Shown in pieces: positions 16,286 to 25,062 of a stretch of 64,000 nt of DNA (position 1 is the stretch's first letter; the number at the start of each line of letters is the position of its first letter). The stretch lies in assembly GCA_029255105.1 (NCBI GenBank), contig JAQWWH010000005.1:20052-84051 (forward strand), in the 5' to 3' direction. Below the pieces are notes generated by a model. The model worked only from the letters and a program-made list of their open reading frames with translations. It did not search any database and was not told the DNA's origin. Position numbers and translations under genes: made by a program. Source of the DNA: Flavimaricola sp. GTDB taxonomy: Bacteria > Pseudomonadota > Alphaproteobacteria > Rhodobacterales > Rhodobacteraceae.

Positions 16286-18526
16286 ATGGCTTTGGACAAC
16301 ACCCCCAAGCGCGTCTTCAAGGTGGTCGGAACCCGGCCCCCGCGCCCCGACGGGATCGACAAGGTAACGGGGCGCGCCCTTTACGGTGCCGATGTTTCTG
16401 CCCCCGGTATGCTGACCGCCCATATCCTGCGCAGCCCGCACGCCCATGCCGAAATCGTGTCGATCGACACCTCGGCCGCCGAGGCCTTGTCAGGCGTCAA
16501 GGCTGTCGTCACGGCCAAGGATTTTGCTCCGCAGGACGACGACTTTCTCATGGACGTCCTCGACAATTGCATGGCGCGCGACAAGGTGCTGTATGACGGC
16601 CATGCCGTCGTTGCCGTTGCAGCGACAAACTCTGCCATTGCCAAGGCGGCGTTGAAGCTGATCAAGGTGACCTACAAGGCCCTGCCGCATGTGACCGACG
16701 TGGACGCGGCGATGACGCTGGACGCCCCGGTGGTGCAAGAGGGTCGTAGCCTTGAAACGGTGCCCGAAGGCATGTCCCAGAACGTCACTAGCCATTGCGA
16801 GTTTGGCCATGGCGATCTGGATGCCGGTTTCCAGAAGGCCGATGTGGTGGTCGAGCGCAGCTTTACCACGGCGGCCACCCATCAGGGCTATATTGAGCCG
16901 CACGCCTGCCTCGCCTCTATGACGGCGGACGGAAAGGCGGACCTTTGGTGCTGCACACAAGGACAGTACAATGTCCGCGACCTCTGCTCTGCCGCGCTGG
17001 GCATGGAGGGGAGCCAGCTGCGTGTGACCGCCTCTGAGATTGGTGGCGGCTTTGGCGGCAAGACGACGGTGTTTATCGAACCGGTCGCCCTCGCCCTGTC
17101 GCGCAAGGCGGGCCGCCCGGTCAAGATCGTGATGTCGCGGGATGAGGTGTTCCGGGCGACCGGTCCAACAGTGTCCTCCTCGATCGACGTCAAGATCGGG
17201 ATGACCCGAGACGGACGCATCACGGCGGGCGAAGCGCATCTGCGCTATTCCGGCGGGGCCTTTCCATGCGGAACCGTCGACATGGGCGCGCAGGCGGCTT
17301 TTGCGGCCTATGACCTTCAGGCGGTTCGCACCCTTGGCTACAACGCCCTGACCAACCGCCCCAAAGAGGCGGCCTATCGGGCCCCCGGTGCGCCGCAAGC
17401 GATCTATGCGGTCGAAAGCGTGGTGGACGAGCTTTGCCAACAGCTTGGCCTTGATCCGCTGGAGGTGCGGCTGAAAAACGCCGCGCGCAAGGGGACACGG
17501 TCGTCCTACGGCCCAACCTTTGAGGACATCGGCCTTGTCGCCACGCTAGAGGCCGCAAAGGCCCACCCCCACTATTCGGCTCCCTTGGCCGAAGGGCAGG
17601 GGCGGGGTCTGTCGGCGGGCTTCTGGTTCAACTTTGGCGGCAACACCTGCGTGACGTTGAACGTCAATACAGACGGCACGGTGGGTGTGACCGAGGGCAA
17701 CCCCGATATCGGCGGCTCTCGGGCCGCGATCAGCCAGATGGCGGCGGAAGAGCTTGGCATTCCTTATGACAAGATCCGAACCATCATCGCGGACACAAGT
17801 GCGCTGGGCCATAATGACGTGACAGACGGCAGCCGGGTGACGTTCTCGGTTGGTCTGGCGACGATCAAGGCGGCTCAGGACGCGATTGCCAAGATGTGCA
17901 GCCGCGCGGCCCAGATCTGGGGCATCGACGAAGAGGCGGTTGTCTGGAAAGACGGCGCAGCCGAACCCGCCGGCCCCAACGCGGGGAAATTCCCGCCCAT
18001 GTCGCTGGCCGAGATTGCCGCCGTGTCCTTTAACACCGGCGGGCCGATTGCGGGCCATCACGAATTCAACGCCGATGGTGCGGGGGTGAGCTTTGGTGTC
18101 CACCTTGTTGATGTGGAGGTGGACAAGGAAACGGGCGCAACCAAGGTACTGCGCTACACCGTGTTCCAGGACGCGGGCAAGGCGGTGCACCCGTCCTACG
18201 TTGAGGGCCAGATGCAGGGTGGGGCGGTGCAGGGCATCGGCTGGGCCCTGAATGAGGAATACATCTACGGCGAGGATGGGCGTTTGCAAAACCCCGGTTT
18301 CCTTGACTACCGGGTCCCCGTCGCCTCTGACCTGCCCCCCATCGAGACGGTAATCCTTGAGATCCCGAACCCGGGCCACCCCTACGGCGTGCGCGGGGTT
18401 GGCGAGACGCCGATCGTGCCGCCGCTGGCCGCCTTGTCGAATGCGGTTTCACGGGCCATTGGCACGCGGATGAGCAGCCTGCCGATGTCGCCGCCCCGCA
18501 TCCTCAAAGCGCTGAGCAAGGGGTGA
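16286..18526 (+). CDS. Molybdenum hydroxylase large (molybdopterin-binding) subunit, substrate unknown
   Basis: The protein has 746 residues with the aldehyde oxidase/xanthine dehydrogenase a/b hammerhead domain first (GRALYGADV, about 30-130) and the molybdopterin domain next. Cofactor motifs include GGGFGGKT (about 253-260), AYRAPGAPQAIYAVE in the active-site loop, and GVRGVGETP near the C-terminus, whose glutamate is the catalytic base of the family. The loop reads AYRAPG. CO dehydrogenase form I has AYRCSFR, so this is not a CO oxidiser. Family enzymes hydroxylate N-heterocycles, purines or aldehydes using water. The closest recognisable class is the generic xanthine dehydrogenase family protein. 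No XdhC/CoxF-type maturation gene is visible in this operon. Confidence 0.92.
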   Translation: MALDNTPKRVFKVVGTRPPRPDGIDKVTGRALYGADVSAPGMLTAHILRSPHAHAEIVSIDTSAAEALSGVKAVVTAKDFAPQDDDFLMDVLDNCMARDKVLYDGHAVVAVAATNSAIAKAALKLIKVTYKALPHVTDVDAAMTLDAPVVQEGRSLETVPEGMSQNVTSHCEFGHGDLDAGFQKADVVVERSFTTAATHQGYIEPHACLASMTADGKADLWCCTQGQYNVRDLCSAALGMEGSQLRVTASEIGGGFGGKTTVFIEPVALALSRKAGRPVKIVMSRDEVFRATGPTVSSSIDVKIGMTRDGRITAGEAHLRYSGGAFPCGTVDMGAQAAFAAYDLQAVRTLGYNALTNRPKEAAYRAPGAPQAIYAVESVVDELCQQLGLDPLEVRLKNAARKGTRSSYGPTFEDIGLVATLEAAKAHPHYSAPLAEGQGRGLSAGFWFNFGGNTCVTLNVNTDGTVGVTEGNPDIGGSRAAISQMAAEELGIPYDKIRTIIADTSALGHNDVTDGSRVTFSVGLATIKAAQDAIAKMCSRAAQIWGIDEEAVVWKDGAAEPAGPNAGKFPPMSLAEIAAVSFNTGGPIAGHHEFNADGAGVSFGVHLVDVEVDKETGATKVLRYTVFQDAGKAVHPSYVEGQMQGGAVQGIGWALNEEYIYGEDGRLQNPGFLDYRVPVASDLPPIETVILEIPNPGHPYGVRGVGETPIVPPLAALSNAVSRAIGTRMSSLPMSPPRILKALSKG

Positions 18527-18530
18527 GAGT

Positions 18531-18776
18531 ATGGTGGCGGTCACGATCTGGGGGTCCTTGCGCCGGTTTACCGACGGCAAGTCACCCGTTGACGTGGACG
18601 CCACCAATTTCAAAGAGCTTCTGGACCGGCTTTCGGAAGAGTATCCCGGTCTGAAACCACAGATCGAGCGCGGGGTTTCCCTCGCGCTCGATGGACGGAT
18701 CTACCGCGAGGCCTGGTTCACCAAGATCGGACCAGACAGCGAGGTCATCCTGATGCCCTATATGGCCGGTGGGTAG
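18531..18776 (+). CDS. MoaD/ThiS-family sulfur carrier protein
   Basis: The protein has 81 residues of ubiquitin-like beta-grasp type, ending in the diglycine YMAGG that is adenylated and converted to a thiocarboxylate in MoaD and ThiS proteins. It starts four bases after the large-subunit stop, so it belongs to the molybdenum hydroxylase operon. MoaD supplies sulfur for molybdopterin, so a private copy beside a molybdoenzyme makes sense. It could instead act on another sulfur-transfer reaction. No MoaE partner is in the window. Confidence 0.85.
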   Translation: MVAVTIWGSLRRFTDGKSPVDVDATNFKELLDRLSEEYPGLKPQIERGVSLALDGRIYREAWFTKIGPDSEVILMPYMAGG

Positions 18777-18944
18777 GGCTCTCGTCGGTGCTTCATCTGG
18801 CAACTGGCGACGCAATGACAGCTGGTGCCCCGGGCGATCTGACGGGCATTCGTCCCATCCCCTTCCCAGCGTTTCGCAATCAACAAGCGAGCCTACTTAA
18901 AATGTCGCCGCCGAAGGTTGGCCCCTTTCAAGGTAGGCCAGCGA

Positions 18945-19493
18945 TCACCGATCAGCGCCTTTCCAATTGACCGGGGTCACGTAAACTATGTCGTCGCCGA
19001 CACTGACCATGACATCGCCTTCCTGAATGTTGACCTGCAACTTCATCGCGCGACTTGCAAGTTTGCCCAATGCACTGGTGTCCTCATCGGAAAGACCAAA
19101 GACCTGAAGGTTGTCGAACCGGGTGGTGCTGTTCCTGATTTTGTCCCACCAAATGTCAGCCGTCCTGCCGCCGTAGGCATAGATGATCACCTCTTTGGAT
19201 TTGCCGCAGGACTGGCGAACGACTTTCTCACTCGGCAGCCCGAGCGCGACCCATAACTCAAGCTCTCCACTCAAACTTTTCTGCCAGATGTCCGGCTCGT
19301 CGTCCGTTGAAAGGCCGCGGGTCATTTCCAGATGCTCATGGGCATTCAGCGCAAAGGCCAGAACGCGCACCATCAAGCGTTCATCCGTCTCAGAGGGATG
19401 TTTGGCAACGGTCAGTTTGTGGGTCTCATAGTAATGACGATCCATGTCCGAGACCGAAATCTCAACTTTATAGATCGTGGAATTCTGCGCCAT
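18945..19493 (-). CDS. yaeQ: YaeQ family protein
   Basis: The protein has 182 residues, matching Escherichia coli YaeQ (181). It opens with MAQNSTIYKVEISVSDMDRHYYETHKLTVAKHPSETDERLMVRVLAFALNA, the most conserved part of the family, and has the WDKIRN and GGRTADIWW segments. YaeQ has a PD-(D/E)XK nuclease-like fold and has been linked genetically to transcription elongation and hemolysin phenotypes; its molecular role is not settled. The start at 19493 gives the family length; a longer frame to 19607 adds 38 residues with no family similarity. Base composition is slightly lower in GC than the operons around it. Confidence 0.85.
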   Translation of the reverse strand: MAQNSTIYKVEISVSDMDRHYYETHKLTVAKHPSETDERLMVRVLAFALNAHEHLEMTRGLSTDDEPDIWQKSLSGELELWVALGLPSEKVVRQSCGKSKEVIIYAYGGRTADIWWDKIRNSTTRFDNLQVFGLSDEDTSALGKLASRAMKLQVNIQEGDVMVSVGDDIVYVTPVNWKGADR

Positions 19494-19749
19494 GCTGTGC
19501 CCCGGGATAGCAAAGTTGCCGATGCCTAAAGCGTCTACCGGCTTTGTGAAAGAACATAAGTAGACCCCCGAAGAATGAGCCCTTTCAGGGGGCGTCTGGT
19601 TGCGCATCGTAGCAGCGGTTCACGGCCATTTTGCGCGGACCCACTTTGGCCTGTCGAAATGCTGGAATGCGTCCTTTCGTGGTCGAAAACGAGCGAGCAC
19701 GCCTCTGGCCCACGACCTCAAAATGACATTGCCAAGTGGGAGAGCGACA

Positions 19750-20592
19750 ATGGATTTCATCAGTTTCGATTTGATCGACTACGACCGTTTTCCGATCAAC
19801 CAGCCAGGACCCGAGCGTGATGCATTGATCGAACGGGTCCGGGCGGAGCTTGCCGACGACGGTTGCGCCGTGCTCAAGCACTTTCTGACCGCTCAGGGTG
19901 TTGCGGCGCTTGTGTCCGAGGCCGATGGTGTCGCGCCCAAGGGGCACCGTAGCTTTAACCGGACCAACGCCTATTTTACGAAAGACGATCCTAGCCTGCC
20001 TGCAAGCGATCCACGGCGCCAATTTTTTGATCGGTCCAATGCCTTTGTGCCCGCGGACAATTTCTGCAAAGATGGTCCTCTTCGTAAGATACATGACAGC
20101 TTGGGTTTTGACGGATTTATCCAGGACTGCCTTGAGGAACCCAAGTTCCATCGATACGCCGATCCGCTTGCCGACGTGATCGTGAACCTTGCCGAAGAGG
20201 GCAATGGCTTTCCCTGGCATTTCGATACCAACAACTTCACTGTGACAATCGCCATCCAGAATGCGGAGGCGGGTGGTGCATTTGAATATGCCCCCCACAT
20301 CAGAAAGGGCGACGAGAATTTCGCCGAGGTTGCGCGGGTGCTGGACGGGACGTCGGACCTGATAAAGGTGCTCAACCTCGAACCCGGGGATCTTCAGATT
20401 TTCCGAGGGCGCTATTCTCTGCATCGGGTGGCGCCGCTTGTCGGATCGCGGCCGCGCTACGTCGCCATCTTTTCCTATGTCGAAGAGGCGAACATGGTCG
20501 ACGCGCCGGAACGGACCTTGCAGCTTTACGGGCGTACCCTGCCTATTCATCATGAACGGGCCGGGCAGAGGGCCGACGCCTACCTCGACTAG
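19750..20592 (+). CDS. Fe(II)/2-oxoglutarate-type dioxygenase, substrate unknown
   Basis: The protein has 280 residues. The metal-binding facial triad is visible: His157 and Asp159 in FPWHFDTNN, and His225 in YSLHRVAPL, followed by Arg236 in SRPRYVAIF as a candidate 2-oxoglutarate-binding residue. The family hydroxylates small molecules or free amino acids, but the substrate cannot be deduced. The start at 19750 is chosen for the GGGAGAG site six bases upstream; in-frame ATGs at 19600 and 19723 are less likely. Its TAG stop shares bases with the stop of the TetR remnant on the other strand (CTAG at 20589-20592). Confidence 0.8.
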   Translation: MDFISFDLIDYDRFPINQPGPERDALIERVRAELADDGCAVLKHFLTAQGVAALVSEADGVAPKGHRSFNRTNAYFTKDDPSLPASDPRRQFFDRSNAFVPADNFCKDGPLRKIHDSLGFDGFIQDCLEEPKFHRYADPLADVIVNLAEEGNGFPWHFDTNNFTVTIAIQNAEAGGAFEYAPHIRKGDENFAEVARVLDGTSDLIKVLNLEPGDLQIFRGRYSLHRVAPLVGSRPRYVAIFSYVEEANMVDAPERTLQLYGRTLPIHHERAGQRADAYLD

Positions 20593-20795
20593 GGGCGTGG
20601 CCGTTCGCCCTCACGGGCGGCGTCGGGCCCTTGGATTGGCCCCAGCATAGCCTCGAGCAGCTCGAAACCGATCGGCTTGGCATTCTTGCGTAGCATCTTT
20701 TCGGGATCGATCCAGCGTTCGAGCCAGAGCCCGTCCAAGTTCGTGAGGAAAATCACCGCCAGCACCTCTGGCGACACCGGAAATTCGATTTGCGC
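20589..20795 (-). pseudogene. TetR-family regulator remnant (C-terminal fragment only)
   Basis: About 65 codons read like the end of a TetR/BetI-type ligand domain: SPEVLAVIFLTNLDGLWLERWIDPEKMLRKNAKPIGFELLEAMLG. Upstream the frame stays open but no longer resembles a regulator and then runs into the tRNA-Gln gene. There is no helix-turn-helix and no plausible start, so this is a 5'-truncated relic. It ends with a stop that overlaps the stop of the oxygenase gene, suggesting the two were once intact convergent neighbours. Confidence 0.5.
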
Positions 20796-20983
20796 GGATC
20801 GTGGCGGCCACCCGGCCTTGGAACCTTTAGCACCAAAGCCGGTGCCCGGTCTGAACTTCGGGGTGGCGACGAGTCTCGTCCGAAGGCGCGATGCATGAAC
20901 GCGCCCGAAGGCGCACCACAACCGTTTGAGACTTCGAAAGAAGTCGGCAAACAATATGGATGGTCTGGTTCCCAAAGGAACAC
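20796..20983. other. Intergenic stretch between TetR remnant and tRNA-Gln
   Basis: No gene is visible. It contains a 13-base palindrome GACGAGtCTCGTC (20868-20880), a doubled cgaaggcgc motif, and a small stem GTTCC-caaa-GGAAC (20969-20982) just 3' of the tRNA that could mark the tRNA transcript end. Together with the truncated regulator, the stretch looks like scar sequence from a deletion or an old insertion next to the tRNA. Confidence 0.4.
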
Positions 20984-21058
20984 TGGCTGGGGCGGTAGGA
21001 TTCGAACCTACGGTACACGGTACCAAAAACCGATGCCTTACCACTTGGCCACGCCCCA
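20984..21058 (-). tRNA. tRNA-Gln (anticodon TTG)
   Basis: The gene has 75 bases with an encoded CCA end. The acceptor stem TGGGGCG pairs with CGCCCCA, the T arm carries GGTTCGAATCC, and the D arm has CCAAGTGGTAAGG. The anticodon loop TTTTGGT presents TTG, and the sequence is close to Escherichia coli tRNA-Gln over most of its length. Confidence 0.95.
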
Positions 21059-21123
21059 GTAGTGAGCGGCTGAATACTTGGGTTGATCGGGGTGATCAAG
21101 CCCTGCAATGCCAAAAAAGACAG

Positions 21124-22453
21124 CTACTCATTCGGCGCGTCTGGGCGCAGCAGATCCTCGTTGGTTTCGGCGGCTCTTTCGGCTTCGATGATCTTGTCGA
21201 GTTCGGATTCTATATTGTCGGCGACATGGGCCGAAGCTGCTGGTTCGGACTGTGGACTCGGGGGGGTACTGGTCGGTTTGCGCTGGGCCTCGGGGGGATT
21301 GCCGGACAGGTTCAGTCGGTAGCTTTTTTCGGGCAGGGTGAGGCCCGTGCCCTCGATGGCCAGCTTCACGGCACGCAGCGCCTCGCCGCGGGCGAGCACC
21401 ATAGAGGTCGCGCTCTGGTCGATCCATCCGGTCACGATCAGTTCTATCCCGGCATCGTTAAAGTCCGAGATCCAGGTCACCGCGGCCGGGGCATCAAGGA
21501 CAAAGGGCAAATCCTGAACGGTCCTGGCCGCCAGATCCCTGACAAAGCTCAAGTCGGCCTCCATCGGGATGGTGATGGTGAACTTGAACCGCCGTTCCGC
21601 GTTTTGCGAGTAGTTGACGATACGGCTTTTGAAGACGGTCGAGTTGGGGATGCGAATCTGGTTCCCGTCAAAGCTCATCAAAATGGTGGCCCGGCTTGTC
21701 AGCCGGATAACCTTGCCCTCGTCTCCGTTGATTTCGATGGTGTCATTGGGGCCAAAAGGCTGCCGGATGCGAAAGCATGATCGAGGCAATGTAATTCTCG
21801 ACCGTGTCCCGCACCGCAAAGCCAAATGCCAGACCGACGATCCCAGCGGCACCAAGAATGGTTCCCAACAGCGCCGAGGCGTTGAGAATGTCGAGGGCGA
21901 CGACCATGGCAATGACCACAAAGACGATCATGATTATCTGCCTGTAAAGGTCAGCAATGAAAAGGTTCGGGGCGATCCTGTTCCAAGGTTGGCGGCGGCT
22001 GGAAATAAGCCACCCGATCGAAGAGATGGACACGAACACTGCCGCAGAAATCAGCACGAGCGGAAGGATCGTTATCAACTGCTCAAGCCGCGCTTGGAAC
22101 CTGCCGATGGCCGGGTTCAGGCGGCGGACAATGTCGGTGGTCTCGGTCACCTCGTTCTTGATCGCAACGACGTTTTCGATGCGGGTGACAAGGCTGGTCA
22201 ATCCGCTGGCCTCGGTTGCCGAAGCGGTGGTGCCACGTAGGGTCACAATCCCTTCGGCGACGGTGACGGTTACATCCTCGTAGCCGCCAAGTTCTGCCAG
22301 GATTTCGCGGATGCGGACGGCGATTGCGGCATCCGTGGCGGCGTCGCTAACGGCCGTGATCGTGCCATTGGTTCCGGTGGTGCCTTCCTGAGAGGCGCCG
22401 GGTCCGGCAATCGACACAGCGACGATCAGAAAGATTAGCCGGACAAGGGACAT
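21124..22453 (-). pseudogene. BON-domain MscS mechanosensitive channel, interrupted by a one-base frameshift
   Basis: Two overlapping frames together make one channel of about 440 residues. The first part (22453 to about 21770) has a signal peptide, a BON domain (about residues 35-100; VTVAEGIVTLRGTTAS), membrane helices and the MscS pore start (ALLGTILGAAGIVGLAFGFAVRDTVENYIASIMLS). The second part (from about 21770 to 21124) continues exactly in another frame with IRQPFGPNDTIEINGDEGKVIRLTSRATIL and the cytoplasmic beta and alpha-beta domains. Removing one base near 21769 joins ASIMLS to IRQPFG as expected for the family. This is either a recent inactivating mutation or a sequencing error. 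A GTG at 22459 is an alternative start. Confidence 0.8.
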
Positions 22454-22538
22454 GGGCACGCAATCTTGGGACTGATTTCAAATCCATCCTAGTCCCCGGC
22501 GCTGTCCAGCGCCAAGGGCTATATCGCGTGGGACCGCA

Positions 22539-24230
22539 TCAGGAGTTGACCTGTTCCCTCAGGATCGAGGCGGTGATCGACAGCATCAGGTAGAGGCCCG
22601 CAAAAATGAGAAAGGCCACCACGGTGTTTTCGAAGGCGCGTGGATATGTCGCTTCGTCAGGCGCCGTCGGCACTACACCCAAGGACAGGTAGCGCACCTG
22701 GCGGTTCGCCTCGATCTGGGCCGCTTCCATCTGTTGCAGGGCCTGTTGGACCAGCACGGTCTGGAAAGTGTAGTTCTCTTCGGCCAGCCGCAATTCGGTG
22801 TTCTTGGCCGCAAGCGAATCGCCGGTTGCGTTGGCCATGGTCATTTCGTTCCGCAGGTCCGCAATCAGTGTCTCGATCCCTGTGATCTGGGCGCGAAGGG
22901 CATTGACCTGCGCCTCTACCGGGCGGGACACATTGAGCCGCGTCTGAAGTTCAAGCTGCAACTGCTGACGCTGTGACTCGAGCGTTGAAATCTGTTGTGT
23001 ACGGGCAGCGGTTTCACCGACGGGATCGATTTGCTGGACGTCTTGCTGGATTTGCAGCCAGGCCGCCAGCGCTTCGGCGCGACGCCGTTCCGCCGCTTCA
23101 TAGCTGGTGCGGGCGCCGGACATCTGGTCTTCGCGCAGGCGCTGCGTCAGCTGGTCGACCTGCTCTTCGGCATAGCCGATCAACGCCTCAGAGAATTGCT
23201 GACTCAGCGCGGGATCCGGGGCGATGACCTCCATCTTGAGGATGCCCTCTGTCGGGTCATAGCTGATACGGATATGGTCCTGATATAGACCGTAGGCCGC
23301 CTCGTTCGTGGCATCCGCTGGTAGCCGTTGGATCGGATCGATCTGGGGATCGCTGAACGCGGCCTTGAACTGATGTTCCTCGTCCAGTCGCGCAAGGGCC
23401 GCACGAGAGGTCAGGTAGGATTGCACCGTTATGCTGTCTTGCTGGGTCGCCATTGAGGTGCCCGCGAATAGCCCGCCAAGGCCCGCCGCCGCTGCGGATT
23501 CGGCCTGCTGTATGACGAATTCCGACTTTGTCGCATACATGGGGGTCGCGACATAGTTGAAGTAGTAGCCGACCAGAATTGTCGGCAGCATCACGAAGAA
23601 CGCCAGACGGCTGAGCAGCATCATAGACTTTTTGCGCCGCCGCTTTGCCATGTCGCGTTGGATCTGCATGATCTCGTTCGCGCGCCGGTCGGCTGGGGCC
23701 ATCCTCTCGGTCGAGGGAAGGTTGGACTTGCCCATTTTCATCGTTTGCGGAAGCTGGACCTTGTTTGCCCCCTCTGCATCTGCTGCGGGCGCCTCATCGG
23801 GCGGGACGACCAGTTCCAGCACGTTGGAGCGTTTGAACGGATCAATCCCCCGGGCGCGCAACTGGCGCACCGCGTCAAAGTCCGACGTGACGGCGAGCCC
23901 ATGCTTTTGAGCGATACGGCGTGCCATGCGAAGTTGACGGCCGGTCAGACCTTCCCGACGCAGGCTGTCGATGTCCTGTTCGGCCGCAACGGTCTGCGGT
24001 GACGACACATCGATCGGTGACTCAAGTAGGACTGGGGCCGGGTCCTGTGGTGCCGTGAAAACGTCACCAACTGCGCGCTGCCGCCGGCCCGATTGGTTGA
24101 CGGCCATCGGCATCTCTTGAACCTCGGGCATCTCGGTCTCGTCGACCGATGCAGCCTGGGACGACATGCCTGTTGTCAGGGATTCGTTCCGGCGAATGCG
24201 AAATTTGCGGGCTTTAGGCTTCGTAGTCAT
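22539..24230 (-). CDS. kpsE: Capsule polysaccharide export inner-membrane protein, KpsE/RkpR type
   Basis: The protein has 563 residues. The first 200 are a cytoplasmic, proline-rich extension containing LRREGLTGRQLRMARRIAQKHGL. A membrane helix follows a basic stretch (RRRKKSMMLLSRLAFFVMLPTILVGYYFNYVATPMYATKSEFVIQ), then a long periplasmic region rich in coiled coil (heptads through LESQRQQLQLELQTRLN). The last helix is VVAFLIFAGLYLMLSITASIL. This two-helix chain-length-determinant layout is that of KpsE in ABC-dependent group 2-type capsule export, where it spans the periplasm to the outer-membrane channel. The start at 24230 overlaps the kpsT stop by 17 bases. The cytoplasmic extension is longer than in Escherichia coli KpsE. 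Confidence 0.85.
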   Translation of the reverse strand: MTTKPKARKFRIRRNESLTTGMSSQAASVDETEMPEVQEMPMAVNQSGRRQRAVGDVFTAPQDPAPVLLESPIDVSSPQTVAAEQDIDSLRREGLTGRQLRMARRIAQKHGLAVTSDFDAVRQLRARGIDPFKRSNVLELVVPPDEAPAADAEGANKVQLPQTMKMGKSNLPSTERMAPADRRANEIMQIQRDMAKRRRKKSMMLLSRLAFFVMLPTILVGYYFNYVATPMYATKSEFVIQQAESAAAAGLGGLFAGTSMATQQDSITVQSYLTSRAALARLDEEHQFKAAFSDPQIDPIQRLPADATNEAAYGLYQDHIRISYDPTEGILKMEVIAPDPALSQQFSEALIGYAEEQVDQLTQRLREDQMSGARTSYEAAERRRAEALAAWLQIQQDVQQIDPVGETAARTQQISTLESQRQQLQLELQTRLNVSRPVEAQVNALRAQITGIETLIADLRNEMTMANATGDSLAAKNTELRLAEENYTFQTVLVQQALQQMEAAQIEANRQVRYLSLGVVPTAPDEATYPRAFENTVVAFLIFAGLYLMLSITASILREQVNS

Positions 24231-24867
24231 AGAGCTGCTTGGCCTCTTCCAGTGTGTCGAACATGTGAATGCGTCCATCGCGCAGGACTGCGGCAGAGCG
24301 GGCAAACCGCTCGAGCGTGCCGGGCAAATGGGAGACGATGATAACGGTTGTTGTTTCAAGCCGCTCGCGCAGCAGCTGTCCGGCCTTGCGATTGAACTCG
24401 GGATCTGTCGTGGCGGGCATCCCCTCGTCGATCAGGTAGATGTCGAAATCCAGCGCCAGCATCAGGGCAAAGGACAGCCTTGCCCGCATCCCTTGGCTGT
24501 GGGTGCCAACGGGCATGTCGAAGTATTCGCCAATACCGCAAAGCCAGCGGCAAAAGCTTTCGACGTAATCGGGGTCGAGGCCATAAAGACGGGCGATGTA
24601 GCGGCTGTTTTCCCGGGCGGTGTGCCGGGTAACGAGGCCGCCCATGAAGCCAAGCGGAAACGAGATCCGGGATTTCCGGATAATGTGCCCTTCGTCGGGC
24701 TTCTCAAGCCCAGCCATCATGTTGATGAGGGTCGTCTTGCCAGTACCGTTGGGCGCCAGAATGCCGACAGAATTGCCAAGCTCAACCCGGAAGGAGGCCT
24801 GATCAAGGATCACCTTCCTTCTTGAACCGGTCCAAAAAGACTTACTGACATTCACAAACTCGAGCAT
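24214..24867 (-). CDS. kpsT: Capsule polysaccharide ABC transporter ATP-binding protein KpsT
   Basis: The protein has 217 residues, the normal KpsT length. Walker A is GILAPNGTGKTT (residues 35-46), the signature segment is HSQGMRARLSFAL, Walker B is FDIYLIDEGMPA, and the switch histidine is in VIIVSHLPGTL. It powers export of lipid-linked capsular polysaccharide with the permease KpsM. kpsE follows directly downstream, but no kpsM gene is in the window on either side; the next gene upstream is nhaA. The permease must be encoded elsewhere, or the pair is a separated part of the capsule locus. Confidence 0.9.
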   Translation of the reverse strand: MLEFVNVSKSFWTGSRRKVILDQASFRVELGNSVGILAPNGTGKTTLINMMAGLEKPDEGHIIRKSRISFPLGFMGGLVTRHTARENSRYIARLYGLDPDYVESFCRWLCGIGEYFDMPVGTHSQGMRARLSFALMLALDFDIYLIDEGMPATTDPEFNRKAGQLLRERLETTTVIIVSHLPGTLERFARSAAVLRDGRIHMFDTLEEAKQLYDYEA

Positions 24868-25062
24868 TGCTCACTTTCCGGTACTGCTCTGGCCCCGCCT
24901 TATCGACGTCTTCGTACGGACCGTTCCGGTTTTTCCTAGAGAGACATTATGGCCAAATGGTGCCCAAAACGATAATTTTTGGACAATCGCCGATCCAGAG
25001 GTGCATTGACCTTGGATCGACGCAGTTTTTTGGCACCATATCCGCCCTTGGGCGTAGTGAGA
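24868..25062. other. AT-rich spacer between nhaA and kpsT
   Basis: No gene is visible. The sequence is clearly richer in A and T than its surroundings and must contain the kpsT-kpsE promoter on the minus strand. The related motifs gcaccatttggcc and ggtgccaaaaaa occur about 80 bases apart on that strand. No clear U-tailed terminator for nhaA was found. Confidence 0.4.

Noticed and set aside
16286..18526. Reading the molybdoenzyme as CO dehydrogenase
   Set aside because: The active-site loop reads AYRAPG, not AYRCSFR, so aerobic CO oxidation is not supported.
18777..18944. The motif aaggttggccccttt shared by the spacer after the MoaD gene and the glyA upstream region (58530)
   Set aside because: Only two short matches with no shared flanks; chance is sufficient at this base composition.
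21740..21800. Programmed frameshifting in the MscS gene
   Set aside because: No slippery heptamer or downstream pseudoknot is evident; a simple one-base insertion explains the break.
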